A stretch of DNA of 34,319 nucleotides, taken from contig QBZY01000015.1 in the NCBI GenBank assembly GCA_003282155.1, forward strand, positions 1-34,319. The letters are read 5' to 3'. A program made the translations under genes and the position numbers. Positions 1-7,665 of this stretch are shown piece by piece. The stretch's first letter is position 1, and the number at the start of each line of letters is the position of its first letter. Below the pieces are notes generated by a model. It was given only the letters and a program-made list of their open reading frames with translations, was not told the origin of the DNA and did not search any database. The DNA comes from Pelagibacteraceae bacterium AG-337-I02 (lineage in GTDB: Bacteria; Pseudomonadota; Alphaproteobacteria; HIMB59; GCA-002718135).

Positions 1-328
1 CAGTTTTATTTATTTCAACATTTTTTTTTACTTCTAATTGATCTGATGAATTAAATTTTTTTTGCTTTGTAATTGTTTCCTTATTTTTATTTTCTGTTTT
101 TTCAGTATCAGATTTTTTCAAATTTGTATTTTCATCAACATTAAGTATTTCAATAGGTATTACGTTTGGAACGAAGATTTCTTTAGGAGAAAAGAAATTT
201 GGTAATCCGACCATAAACAAAAGGATAATTAAATGTATTAGTGTTGAAAAAATAACTCCTGATGTTTTAGGATTTAAGTTTTCAAAAAAATTTATTATTT
301 TTAAACTATTATAGCTTATGCGGTCCAT
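1..328 (-). CDS. tolA: TolA/TonB-like envelope protein, N-terminal part (runs off the window)
   Basis: This is the beginning of a protein whose remainder lies left of base 1; 109 codons are readable without a stop. It starts with ATG at 328-326, directly after the TAG stop of tolR. The first ~22 residues are cytoplasmic, residues ~23-46 form one hydrophobic helix (TLIHLIILLFMVGLPNFF), and a Lys/Glu/Asn-rich, low-complexity stretch follows. That is the layout of TolA: an inner-membrane anchor followed by a long charged periplasmic region that links TolQR to Pal/TolB at the outer membrane. The family call rests on this topology and on position after tolQ-tolR; the C-terminal TolA/TonB domain is not visible. 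TonB would be the alternative. Confidence 0.72.
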   Translation of the reverse strand, partial: MDRISYNSLKIINFFENLNPKTSGVIFSTLIHLIILLFMVGLPNFFSPKEIFVPNVIPIEILNVDENTNLKKSDTEKTENKNKETITKQKKFNSSDQLEVKKNVEINKT

Positions 329-757
329 CTATTGCTCAAGATTTTGAGTAATTAATGCAACTTTAATATATCCTGCTGAATTAATTATGGACATAATTTC
401 CATAATCCTTCCGTATGCTACTACTCTATCACCTCTTATATAGATCCTTGCTTCAGTATTTTGTTCAGTAATAGCATTTAGTCTAGGAATCAAATTTTCT
501 ACTTCAACCTTTGATTCTCCAATGTAAACTTCTCCGTCTAAGTTAACGGTTATCTCAATTGGATCTTTAATATCAGTTAATGCAGTAGCTTTAACCTTTG
601 GCAAATCTACTTTAATCCCAACAGTTAAAAGTGGTGCTGTAACCATAAAAACAATTAGTAAAACAAGCATAACATCCACAAAAGGTGTAACGTTAATTTC
701 ACTCATTTGAGTATACCTTCGCTTCTTTCGTTTGTTTAAATTATTTGAGGTAATCAA
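329..757 (-). CDS. tolR: TolR, ExbD/TolR-family inner-membrane protein
   Basis: A 142-residue protein of the Tol-Pal envelope machine, which uses the proton gradient to maintain the outer membrane and help constriction at division. A basic N-terminus is followed by the family signature MSEINVTPFVDVMLVLLI and a single membrane helix (about residues 26-46); the Asp in the helix (about residue 28) is the expected proton-relay residue. A periplasmic domain makes up the rest. The chosen start is TTG at 757-755, one base after the tolQ stop, because alphaproteobacterial TolR usually has a basic tail before MSEINVTP. An internal ATG at residue 18 would remove this tail. Its stop abuts the next start, so translation is probably coupled. 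Confidence 0.93.
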   Translation of the reverse strand: MITSNNLNKRKKRRYTQMSEINVTPFVDVMLVLLIVFMVTAPLLTVGIKVDLPKVKATALTDIKDPIEITVNLDGEVYIGESKVEVENLIPRLNAITEQNTEARIYIRGDRVVAYGRIMEIMSIINSAGYIKVALITQNLEQ

Positions 758-758
758 T

Positions 759-1472
759 TTATTTTTTCTCTAATTGTCTAAAAAAAATTGTTGAGAATTC
801 ATCCATAAATGTTTCCAAGGATATAAAATATTTAGATAAATCGTTTGAAATTTTATTGTAGGCAACTACAGCAGGTATAGCCACAAAAAGACCTAATGCA
901 GTTGCAAATAGGGCCTCAGCAATTCCTGGTGCAACTACTGCTAAATTTGTATTTTGAGCTATTGCAATAGATTTAAAACTATTCATTATACCCCAGACTG
1001 TTCCAAATAACCCAATAAAAGGTGCAGTTGATCCAGCAGTTGCGAGGAATGTTAAATTTCTTTCAACATTTTCACTTTCTTTATTAAAAACAACTGTCAT
1101 TGATCTTATCATTCTATCTTTTAAAGAATTAATATCAGATGTATCATTTTCAAACTGAGTTTTACTTTTTTTCCACTCTAAAATTGCAGCACAAAATAAT
1201 TTTGATTTTGGATCTGTCTGATTAAAGTTTAAAGTTTCGTATAAATCTTCAAATGAATTTCCAGACCAAAAAATATCTTCAAATTCTTTTTCAAGTTTTT
1301 TTAATTGTCTAATTCTTAAAATTTTTGAAATTATTACATTCCAAGAATAAAGAGAGGCTAGGATTAAAATTATAATTACAGATTTAACTACAAGGTCAGC
1401 TTGCATAAATAACGCAAGCATTGAAAAATCTGGAGCTTCTGTCGATAAATTGGCGCTATTTATATCTGCCAT
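759..1472 (-). CDS. tolQ: TolQ, MotA/TolQ/ExbB proton channel protein
   Basis: A 237-residue polytopic membrane protein forming the TolQR proton channel. Three hydrophobic helices are visible: about residues 25-48 (VVKSVIIILILASLYSWNVI), about 140-165 with the conserved TAGSTAPFIGLFGTVWGIM segment, and about 180-205 (GIAEALFATALGLFVAIPAVV). The last two are the hallmark of the MotA/TolQ/ExbB family. Length is normal for TolQ. ExbB is the alternative, but tolR and a TolA-like gene follow immediately, which favours Tol. The gene starts five bases after the small nuclease gene, in the same direction, so it is probably part of the yebC transcript. Confidence 0.95.
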   Translation of the reverse strand: MADINSANLSTEAPDFSMLALFMQADLVVKSVIIILILASLYSWNVIISKILRIRQLKKLEKEFEDIFWSGNSFEDLYETLNFNQTDPKSKLFCAAILEWKKSKTQFENDTSDINSLKDRMIRSMTVVFNKESENVERNLTFLATAGSTAPFIGLFGTVWGIMNSFKSIAIAQNTNLAVVAPGIAEALFATALGLFVAIPAVVAYNKISNDLSKYFISLETFMDEFSTIFFRQLEKK

Positions 1473-1477
1473 AATAA

Positions 1478-1771
1478 TTATTTTTTAATTTTTTCAAGAT
1501 CACTACTATGAACCATAACCCAAAAACCTGGTCTATTTTTTTCACACAATGCTATTACTGGTGTCTTACCCTCTTCTTTGGCAAGTTTTGCGGTATCATC
1601 CCACAAGCTAATTGCTGTATGTTTTGCTCTTAATTTACATTCTATAAAAAGATCTTCATGAATTACATCAGCCCGTGTAACTTTACCATTACCTCCACTC
1701 AAAGGAGTCCTTTGACCATTAAAATAATTTGCAACATCTCTTTCCCTTTTTTTCCAAGCTTTATCAGGCAT
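1478..1771 (-). CDS. Small PD-(D/E)XK-type nuclease, putative
   Basis: A 97-residue protein with the arrangement of a minimal PD-(D/E)XK nuclease: Glu10 in the first helix, Asp35 in a TRAD motif, then Glu44-Cys-Lys46 on the next strand (LFIECKL), the E-x-K half of the metal-binding site. Such small single-domain nucleases include archaeal Hjc-like resolvases and phage endonucleases; I cannot tell which is closest. It lies 14 bases after yebC and 5 bases before tolQ, co-directional with both. In many Alphaproteobacteria ruvC-ruvA-ruvB occupy this interval, and none of them is present here. A role in recombination or repair is only an inference from fold and place; a housekeeping or phage-derived nuclease is equally possible. 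Confidence 0.66.
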   Translation of the reverse strand: MPDKAWKKRERDVANYFNGQRTPLSGGNGKVTRADVIHEDLFIECKLRAKHTAISLWDDTAKLAKEEGKTPVIALCEKNRPGFWVMVHSSDLEKIKK

Positions 1772-1785
1772 CTATATTCCTTTCA

Positions 1786-2535
1786 TTAGGCTGTGAGTGA
1801 AGATAATACATTGTCATCAACTTCAAAATTTGACGATACAACTTGAACGTCGTCATTGTCTTCTAAAACTTCAAGTAATTTAAATAGTTTTTCTGCTGTA
1901 TCTTTTCCAATATTTATATTATTTTTACTTTTCCAGATTAAATTTGCAGAGTTAGTCTGACCAAACTGTTTGATTAATTTATCATTAAGTTCATGCAAAT
2001 TATTTTGATCACAGTATATTGAATATTCAGTGTCATTAATTTCATAATCTTCACTATTGTTTTCAATAAGAAATTCTAGAAGCTGATCTTCTTTTACTAA
2101 GTTTTTATCAAGAGTGATATTTCCAAATCTATCAAAACCAAAACTAACACTACCTGTTTCACCCAAATTACCTCCATGTTTGCTAAAAGATGATCTAATC
2201 TCTGCAGCTGTTCTATTTTTATTATTTGTAAGGGCCTCAACTATAATTGCAACACCTTCAGGTCCATACCCCTCATATCTTACTTCTTCATAATTACTAT
2301 CAGGGTCATTCCCTTGACCTTTTTTAATTGCTCTCTCAATATTATCTTTTGGCATATTTAGAGACTTGGCTGAAGCAATTGCAGATCTTAACCTAATATT
2401 ACTTTCAATATCTTCACCACCGACTTTGACTGCAACAGATATTTCTCTTCCAAGTCTTGAAAATACCTTTGCTCTTTTTTTATCTTGAGCACCTTTTCGA
2501 TGCATAATATTTTTAAACTTGGAGTGTCCTGCCAT
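1786..2535 (-). CDS. yebC: YebC/PmpR (TACO1) family protein
   Basis: A 249-residue protein of the YebC/TACO1 family, with the diagnostic N-terminus MAGHSKFKNIMHRKGAQD followed by KRAKVFSRLGREI, and the central motif GPEGVAIIVEALTNNKNRTA. It is of normal length. Family members have been described as DNA-binding regulators and, more recently, as ribosome-associated factors that relieve stalling, as mitochondrial TACO1 does; the sequence does not say which applies. It starts the segment that continues into the small nuclease and tolQ. In other Alphaproteobacteria it commonly neighbours ruvCAB and tol, so the position is conserved on both sides even though ruvCAB is missing. Confidence 0.95.
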   Translation of the reverse strand: MAGHSKFKNIMHRKGAQDKKRAKVFSRLGREISVAVKVGGEDIESNIRLRSAIASAKSLNMPKDNIERAIKKGQGNDPDSNYEEVRYEGYGPEGVAIIVEALTNNKNRTAAEIRSSFSKHGGNLGETGSVSFGFDRFGNITLDKNLVKEDQLLEFLIENNSEDYEINDTEYSIYCDQNNLHELNDKLIKQFGQTNSANLIWKSKNNINIGKDTAEKLFKLLEVLEDNDDVQVVSSNFEVDDNVLSSLTA

Positions 2536-2583
2536 TTCGAGTAGATTTATAAATATTTTATCCGATGTTAGTAAAGATATAAA

Positions 2584-2607
2584 ATATTAGATAAATGTGT
2601 CTAATAT
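2584..2607 (-). terminator. Hairpin between the ymdB-like gene and yebC
   Basis: An inverted repeat, ATATTAGA and TCTAATAT, forms an 8-bp stem with an 8-base loop just past the ymdB-like stop codon. On the minus strand it is followed by a short T-rich stretch (TTTATATCTTTAC). It could be a weak intrinsic terminator separating the folate/ymdB transcript from yebC. The stem has only one G-C pair and A+T-rich DNA makes chance palindromes frequent, so the call is tentative. Confidence 0.35.
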
Positions 2608-2614
2608 ATGTAAA

Positions 2615-3406
2615 TTATGTCTCTTGAATTGGGGTGATATTTTTGGCTAAACCATTATTAATATCAATTTCTATTAAAGCTCCACATATAGTTATATTTT
2701 CAGTAGCAGGTGTAAATCTACCTTCAGCCCTATATCCCTTAACAAATCCATGTATTGGATTATTTATATCAAAACCAATTATTGAATTGTAATCACCTGA
2801 CATTCCAACATCTGTTTGATAAGCTGTACCTTTGGGTAAAATAATACTGTCTGCTGTTGGCACATGAGTATGTGTACCTAAAACTGCCGTAACTTGTCCA
2901 TCAACATAATATCCAAATGCCTTTTTTTCAGAAGTTGCTTCACCATGCATATCAATAATTATCGCATCACATGTACTACCTAATTTCTCTTTTTGAAGAA
3001 ATTCAATTATACTTTTAAATGGATCATCTAATGATAAATTCATAAATAGTCTTAACATTACTTGTACTACGATAATTTTTTTTCCATTTAAAAGTTCAAA
3101 CTTATAGTATCCTTTTCCAGGAACACCGTTAGGGTAATTCAAAGCTCTGATTATCTTTGGATTTTCTTCAATATAAGACAGCATATCTCTTTGATCCCAT
3201 GCATGATTCCCAAGTGTAAGTAGATCTAATCCGCTGGAAAATAATTCTTCTGCATCCTTTTTTGAAAGTCCATAACCAGAAGTAGCATTTTCACCATTAG
3301 CAATAATCATGTCAGTATTGTATTTAGATTTAAGTGTTGGTATAATTTCTTTAATTTTTTTTCGTGACGCCTTACCGACAATATCACCTATAAAAAGAAT
3401 TTTCAT
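2615..3406 (-). CDS. YmdB-family metallophosphoesterase
   Basis: A 263-residue calcineurin-like phosphoesterase of the YmdB family (TIGR00282 type). The metal ligands are in the expected spacing: Asp8 in FIGD, Glu39-Asn40 in NGEN, Asn67-His68 in GNHAWD, His154 in DMHGEA, and His179/His181 in GTHTHVPTAD. Bacillus YmdB hydrolyses 2',3'-cyclic nucleotides and affects RNA turnover; the role in Alphaproteobacteria is not well established. The enzyme should be cytoplasmic, since no signal peptide is visible. Its start overlaps the stop of the 5-formyl-THF cyclo-ligase gene by an ATGA, so the two are probably translationally coupled, an arrangement often seen in Alphaproteobacteria. Confidence 0.93.
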   Translation of the reverse strand: MKILFIGDIVGKASRKKIKEIIPTLKSKYNTDMIIANGENATSGYGLSKKDAEELFSSGLDLLTLGNHAWDQRDMLSYIEENPKIIRALNYPNGVPGKGYYKFELLNGKKIIVVQVMLRLFMNLSLDDPFKSIIEFLQKEKLGSTCDAIIIDMHGEATSEKKAFGYYVDGQVTAVLGTHTHVPTADSIILPKGTAYQTDVGMSGDYNSIIGFDINNPIHGFVKGYRAEGRFTPATENITICGALIEIDINNGLAKNITPIQET

Positions 3407-3984
3407 TGAAAATTATATAAATTTTTTTCAGTAATAACATAATCCACTTTAAAATCAAATTTGTCTATAGGTATGTAATCTAACTTTTGTTCTTCATATG
3501 CGTAGGCTACGGAGATGAATCTATGATTAATTTTATTTAAAAAAGCAAAAGTCCTGTCATAATAACCTCCCCCATAACCTAATCTATTTCCATAATTATC
3601 AAAAGCTAAACAAGGTACAAAAATTAATTCAGGATTTAAAATTTTATTATTATTTTGAGGCTCTGATATATTCATATGTCCTTTTACAAAATTCTCTTCA
3701 CTCTTAAATTGCTTAAAGATTAAATGACTATTTTTTTTCTCAATAACAGGAAGACATAAAATTTTATTTTTAATAAAGATAAGATTGTTGAGCTCTCTTG
3801 TATTTATCTCAGAATTTATAGAAATAAAACTTGATACTATATTGATTTTTTGAAAGTTAATTTTTTCAAAAAATTCATTAAACAAAGATAAAGCAAAATG
3901 AGATGGCTTATTATTAAAAATCTTATCTCTTATTTTTTTTTGTTTTTTTCTGATAATTGTTTTTTCATCTTTAATATTATTCAT
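3403..3984 (-). CDS. 5-formyltetrahydrofolate cyclo-ligase
   Basis: A 193-residue enzyme (MTHFS, also called Fau/YgfA) that converts 5-formyl-THF to 5,10-methenyl-THF using ATP, returning the storage form of folate to active one-carbon metabolism. Visible signatures are the N-terminal basic helix (IRKKQKKIRDKI), the strand LIFVPCLAFDNYGNRLGYGG, and the nucleotide-binding GYGGGYYDR at residues 136-144. It overlaps zapA upstream by 8 bases and the ymdB-like gene downstream by 4. In many Proteobacteria this gene and zapA flank the 6S RNA gene; here the overlap leaves no room for it. The function fits the folate-linked demethylation genes further right. Confidence 0.93.
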   Translation of the reverse strand: MNNIKDEKTIIRKKQKKIRDKIFNNKPSHFALSLFNEFFEKINFQKINIVSSFISINSEINTRELNNLIFIKNKILCLPVIEKKNSHLIFKQFKSEENFVKGHMNISEPQNNNKILNPELIFVPCLAFDNYGNRLGYGGGYYDRTFAFLNKINHRFISVAYAYEEQKLDYIPIDKFDFKVDYVITEKNLYNFQ

Positions 3985-4396
3985 AATAAGAATTCTTAAT
4001 TATATCAATTAAACCCTCTACTTTTTTATTTATTTTATCAACTTCTTGATCTAGCTTCAATTTTTCATTTTCTAAAATTTTTTTTTCATTTTGTAGTTTT
4101 AGTATTTTGTCTTTAAGTTCTAAATTGTTCTTTTGATATTCTTCATTCTTGGCATCATTTACTTCTGAACTTCTTTCTATATTTAATTTTTCTAAAAGCT
4201 CTGCTTGAAGCTCAATAGAGAGAAGTGATAACAATATAGTATCACTTATTTTTCCATTAGAATATTTTGGATTTTGTAATTTATCATCAATTTTTTCATT
4301 AATTAAATTTATTGAATCAATTATTTTTTTTTCATCTTTTTTTTCGTATTCTAATGATATTTCTCTGTTTAAAATTTTTGTCTTATAAAAAGGCAT
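3977..4396 (-). CDS. zapA: ZapA-like cell division protein
   Basis: A 139-residue protein beginning with a short ZapA-type strand region (KTKILNREISLEYEKKDEKK), then a helix carrying the hydrophobic SDTILLSLLSIELQAELLEKL, and a long coiled coil from about residue 85 to 130 rich in Lys, Glu and Leu. ZapA binds FtsZ and bundles protofilaments in the division ring. It is longer than E. coli ZapA (109 residues), mainly in the coiled coil. The upstream gene, two bases away, encodes another small coiled coil. This pairing and the cyclo-ligase neighbour support the call; sequence similarity alone is modest. Confidence 0.8.
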   Translation of the reverse strand: MPFYKTKILNREISLEYEKKDEKKIIDSINLINEKIDDKLQNPKYSNGKISDTILLSLLSIELQAELLEKLNIERSSEVNDAKNEEYQKNNLELKDKILKLQNEKKILENEKLKLDQEVDKINKKVEGLIDIIKNSYYE

Positions 4397-4398
4397 TG

Positions 4399-4587
4399 TT
4401 ATTTCTTAATTAGAAGTTCCAATTCATCAATATACTCTGACATTTGTTTTCGTAAATTTTTAATTTCATTTTCAAGATTTTTAATTTTTTCTTTTTTGGA
4501 AATATGATGATCCCTAAAATCTTCAAAAGCTGATCTTAGATTATTTAAGTTTTCGCTTAGAACTGTAATTTTTTTTTGTATTTCCAT
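4399..4587 (-). CDS. Small coiled-coil protein, probable ZapA partner (ZauP/DUF4164-like)
   Basis: A 62-residue, almost wholly helical protein with heptad-like spacing of hydrophobics (ITVLSENLNNLRSAFEDF, then IKNLENEIKNLRKQMSEY), and no signal peptide or membrane segment. It lies two bases upstream of zapA. In Caulobacter a coiled-coil protein, ZauP, is encoded next to zapA and works with it to focus the Z-ring; small DUF4164 proteins hold the same slot in other Alphaproteobacteria. The functional link is inferred from position and architecture, since coiled coils of this size give little sequence signal. It begins with ATG at 4587-4585, close to a candidate promoter. Confidence 0.6.
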   Translation of the reverse strand: MEIQKKITVLSENLNNLRSAFEDFRDHHISKKEKIKNLENEIKNLRKQMSEYIDELELLIKK

Positions 4588-4593
4588 TATAAT

Positions 4594-4622
4594 TTTATAG
4601 TTTGTAATTTTATAATTGTCAC
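4594..4622 (-). promoter_or_regulatory. Candidate promoter for the coiled-coil/zapA operon
   Basis: On the minus strand GTGACA (4622-4617) and TATAAA (4599-4594) are separated by exactly 17 bases, a sigma-70-like arrangement. The start site predicted from this spacing would fall at or within a base or two of the ATG at 4587, implying a leaderless or near-leaderless message. The -35 hexamer shares its bases with that of the divergent transketolase promoter. Confidence 0.4.
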
Positions 4623-4644
4623 TGTAATGAACCCATATTAAATA
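4616..4644 (+). promoter_or_regulatory. Candidate promoter for the transketolase-gap operon
   Basis: TTGTCA (4616-4621) and TAAATA (4639-4644) are 17 bases apart, close to the sigma-70 consensus, and lie about 30 bases before the transketolase start. Transcription would begin around 4651 and leave a leader of about 20 bases including AAAGG at 4661-4665. Confidence 0.45.
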
Positions 4645-4672
4645 ATTTTATATCAACCATAAAGGTAAGTAT

Positions 4673-6649
4673 TTGAATAATTTAAATAATATCAACAATC
4701 TAAGAAAATTATCAAATTGTATTAGATTTTTATCAATGGATGCAGTGGAAAAAGCAAAATCTGGTCATCCTGGTATGCCTATGGGTATGGCAGACATCGC
4801 AACAATTCTTTATAAAAATCATTTAAAATTTAATCCGAATGATCCGGAGTGGATTGATAGAGATAGATTAATTATTTCAAATGGGCATGGCTCAATGCTT
4901 TTATACTCTTGTTTGTATCTAACAGGATATAAAGACATTGACATGAATCAAATTAAAAATTTTAGACAATTACATAATAAAACTGCAGGTCACCCAGAAT
5001 ACGGAAGTGCAGAAGGGATAGAAACAACTACTGGGCCTTTGTCTCAAGGTTTAGCAAATGCAGTTGGAATGGCGCTAGCGGAAAAAAAATTATCAAATAA
5101 TTATGGAAAAGAATTATTCGATCATTACACTTATGTTTTTACTGGAGATGGATGCTTAATGGAAGGTTTAAGTCATGAAGCGTGTAGTCTCGCAGGACAT
5201 TTAAAATTAAATAAGCTTATTATGTTTTTTGATAATAATTCTATTTCAATAGATGGATCAACTGATCTTTCAGTTTCAGATAATGTGAAAAAAAGATTTG
5301 AAGCTTATAATTGGAATATAATTGAAATAGATGGTCATAAATATGAGGAAATTGATCAAGCTATAGTTCAAGCAAAAAAGAATGATGCTCCAACAATTAT
5401 ATCTTGTAAAACTAAAATTGGTTTTGGCTCTCCAAACAAAGAGGGTTCAGCTTTATCACATGGTTCACCTCTTGGTGAAGATGAAATTAGTTTAACAAGA
5501 AAAAAATTAGAATGGAATTATTCGCCGTTTGAAATTCCAGATGATTTACTAAGTGAGTGGAGAAGTTTCTATAAAAGAAATGAAGAATCAAGAAATTCAT
5601 GGTTATCAAAAAACAAAGAATTAATTGAAAGTAAAAATTTTAAAGATAGTTTTTATCAAAAAATTGATCATCAAATTCCAGAAAAACTTAGTGAATTAAA
5701 ATCTGATCATTTTAATGATAAAACAAATTGTGCTTCAAGAAAATCGAGTGAGCTAACGCTAAATTTAATTTCAAACTATCAAAAAAATCTTATTGGTGGA
5801 TCTGCTGATCTTACTGGATCAAATAACACTAAGGCAAAAGATATGAATGTAATTACATCTAATAATTTTAATGGAAATTATATTCATTACGGCATCAGAG
5901 AACATGGAATGGCTGGAGTAATGAATGGCATTGCTTTGCATAAAGGTTTAATTCCATATGGAGGAACGTTTTTGGTATTTACTGATTATTGCAGACCTTC
6001 AATTAGGTTATCAGCTATTATGAATATACCAGTTATTTATGTAATGACGCATGACTCAATAGGATTAGGAGAAGATGGACCAACTCATCAACCTGTTGAA
6101 CATCTTGCATCTTTAAGATCTATACCTAATTTAACAGTCATTAGGCCTTGTGATATTATTGAAACTATAGAAGCATGGGAATGTGCTATCAACAATACTG
6201 GACCAACAATCTTAGTTTTAACAAGACAAAATCTACCGATGTTACAAAAAGATAATCGCAAAGAAAATCTTGTAAATAAAGGTGCTTATAAAATAAGAGA
6301 TTTTAAAGAATATGATGCAACAATTTTATCTTCTGGTTCTGAAGTTGAGATTGCTTGCATTGCTTCAAATAAACTTTTTGAAAACAATAATTTAAAGATA
6401 AGAGTTGTAAGCATGTCTTCATTTGAATTGTTTGAGAAAAATGATGATGGTTATAAAAATGAAATTTTAGGAAATAAACCTATTTTTGCTATTGAGGCTG
6501 GAGTAATAAATGGTTGGGAAAAATATATTAAAAATGAAAATTTTGTTGGTATGTCAACTTTTGGTGAAAGTGGTCCATATAAAGATTTATATAAGCACTT
6601 TAAGATAACAGATGATTACTTAATTGAAAAAATAATTAAAAATTTGTAA
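4673..6649 (+). CDS. tkt: Transketolase
   Basis: A 658-residue thiamine-diphosphate enzyme of the non-oxidative pentose phosphate pathway, moving two-carbon units between sugar phosphates. The N-terminal KAKSGHPGMPMGMADI and SNGHGSMLLYS segments, the cofactor motif GDG at residues 158-160 with Asn-Asn near 188, and IREHGMAGVMNGIALH with GEDGPTHQPVEHLASLR in the second half are all present. Full length for the family. The start is TTG at 4673, chosen because AAAGG lies 7 bases upstream and the frame then adds a normal N-terminus; an internal ATG at residue 22 would cut into the conserved SMDAVEKAKSGHPG segment. It leads an operon with gapA, 11 bases downstream. Confidence 0.96.
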   Translation: MNNLNNINNLRKLSNCIRFLSMDAVEKAKSGHPGMPMGMADIATILYKNHLKFNPNDPEWIDRDRLIISNGHGSMLLYSCLYLTGYKDIDMNQIKNFRQLHNKTAGHPEYGSAEGIETTTGPLSQGLANAVGMALAEKKLSNNYGKELFDHYTYVFTGDGCLMEGLSHEACSLAGHLKLNKLIMFFDNNSISIDGSTDLSVSDNVKKRFEAYNWNIIEIDGHKYEEIDQAIVQAKKNDAPTIISCKTKIGFGSPNKEGSALSHGSPLGEDEISLTRKKLEWNYSPFEIPDDLLSEWRSFYKRNEESRNSWLSKNKELIESKNFKDSFYQKIDHQIPEKLSELKSDHFNDKTNCASRKSSELTLNLISNYQKNLIGGSADLTGSNNTKAKDMNVITSNNFNGNYIHYGIREHGMAGVMNGIALHKGLIPYGGTFLVFTDYCRPSIRLSAIMNIPVIYVMTHDSIGLGEDGPTHQPVEHLASLRSIPNLTVIRPCDIIETIEAWECAINNTGPTILVLTRQNLPMLQKDNRKENLVNKGAYKIRDFKEYDATILSSGSEVEIACIASNKLFENNNLKIRVVSMSSFELFEKNDDGYKNEILGNKPIFAIEAGVINGWEKYIKNENFVGMSTFGESGPYKDLYKHFKITDDYLIEKIIKNL

Positions 6650-6660
6650 AAAGGAGAAAT

Positions 6661-7665
6661 ATGAAAGTTGCAATAAATGGATTTGGAAGAATTGGAAAAC
6701 TTGTTTTTAGAGCTTTATTAGAAAAAAATCCTAAGGATATCAATATTGTAGCTATTAATGAACTAGGAAGTGTTGAGAGTAGTGCTCACTTACTTAAATA
6801 TGACAGTGTTCACGGTATTCTTAAAGATGAGATTAGTTCAATCAAAAATGGATTAAAAATTGGAAAACATAAAATTAATTTTTATTCCGAAAGAGATCCA
6901 AATAACCTTCCTTGGAAATCTCTTAAGGTTGATGTTGTTCTTGAATGTAGTGGTGTTTTCACTTCAAAAGAAAAAGCGATCTCTCATTTAAATGCAGGAG
7001 CTAAAAAAGTTATTATTTCAGCACCAGCTTCAAATGTAGATGCCACAATTGTTCAAGGTGTAAATAACGATACCATAAAAAAAAATCATAACGTAATTTC
7101 AAACGGATCTTGCACTACTAACTGTCTTGCTCCTTTAGCAATGGTTCTTGATGAAAAATTAGGAATTGAAAGTGGTTTCATGACAACAATTCATAGTTAT
7201 ACAGGCGATCAAAGAACTGTTGATCAAACCCATTCAGATTTAAGAAGAGCAAGGGCTGCTGCTGAATCAATGATTCCAACTTCTACAGGAGCGGCAAAAG
7301 CTTTGAGTCTAGTTTTGCCAAAATTAAAAGGTAAACTAGATGGAACAGCTATTCGGGTACCTACTCCTAATGTTTCACTTATAGATCTTACATTTGTAAG
7401 TAAGAAAAAAACTAGCCCAGAAAAAATTAATTCTATAGTTCTCCAATCTTCAAAAACTAAAAAGTTAAAAGGGATTCTTTCAACAAATTCATTACCGCTA
7501 GTTTCAATTGATTTTAATCATAATTCAAGCAGTTCTGTATTCGATATGAGTCAAACACAAGTTGTTAAGGATAAATTCTGTAGAGTTTTATCTTGGTATG
7601 ATAATGAATGGGGATTTTCTAATAGAATGATAGACACTATGGTTAATCTTAAAAAATTTGTTTAG
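6661..7665 (+). CDS. gapA: Glyceraldehyde-3-phosphate dehydrogenase, type I
   Basis: A 334-residue glycolytic/gluconeogenic enzyme, interconverting glyceraldehyde-3-phosphate and 1,3-bisphosphoglycerate with a nicotinamide cofactor. Rossmann start AINGFGRIGKLVFRAL, catalytic Cys151 in NGSCTTNC, His178 in TTIHSYTGDQ, and the C-terminal WYDNEWGFSNRM are all visible. INELG near residue 32 resembles the form common in Alphaproteobacteria and suggests NAD, though this is not certain. A strong Shine-Dalgarno AAGGAG (6651-6656) sits just before the ATG, one of only two clear ones noticed in the window. Pgk, the usual next gene, is not here. Confidence 0.97.
   Translation: MKVAINGFGRIGKLVFRALLEKNPKDINIVAINELGSVESSAHLLKYDSVHGILKDEISSIKNGLKIGKHKINFYSERDPNNLPWKSLKVDVVLECSGVFTSKEKAISHLNAGAKKVIISAPASNVDATIVQGVNNDTIKKNHNVISNGSCTTNCLAPLAMVLDEKLGIESGFMTTIHSYTGDQRTVDQTHSDLRRARAAAESMIPTSTGAAKALSLVLPKLKGKLDGTAIRVPTPNVSLIDLTFVSKKKTSPEKINSIVLQSSKTKKLKGILSTNSLPLVSIDFNHNSSSSVFDMSQTQVVKDKFCRVLSWYDNEWGFSNRMIDTMVNLKKFV

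Noticed and set aside
4588..4672. 6S RNA or another small RNA gene between the zapA operon and transketolase
   Set aside because: The 85-base spacer is too short for 6S RNA and is accounted for by two divergent promoters.
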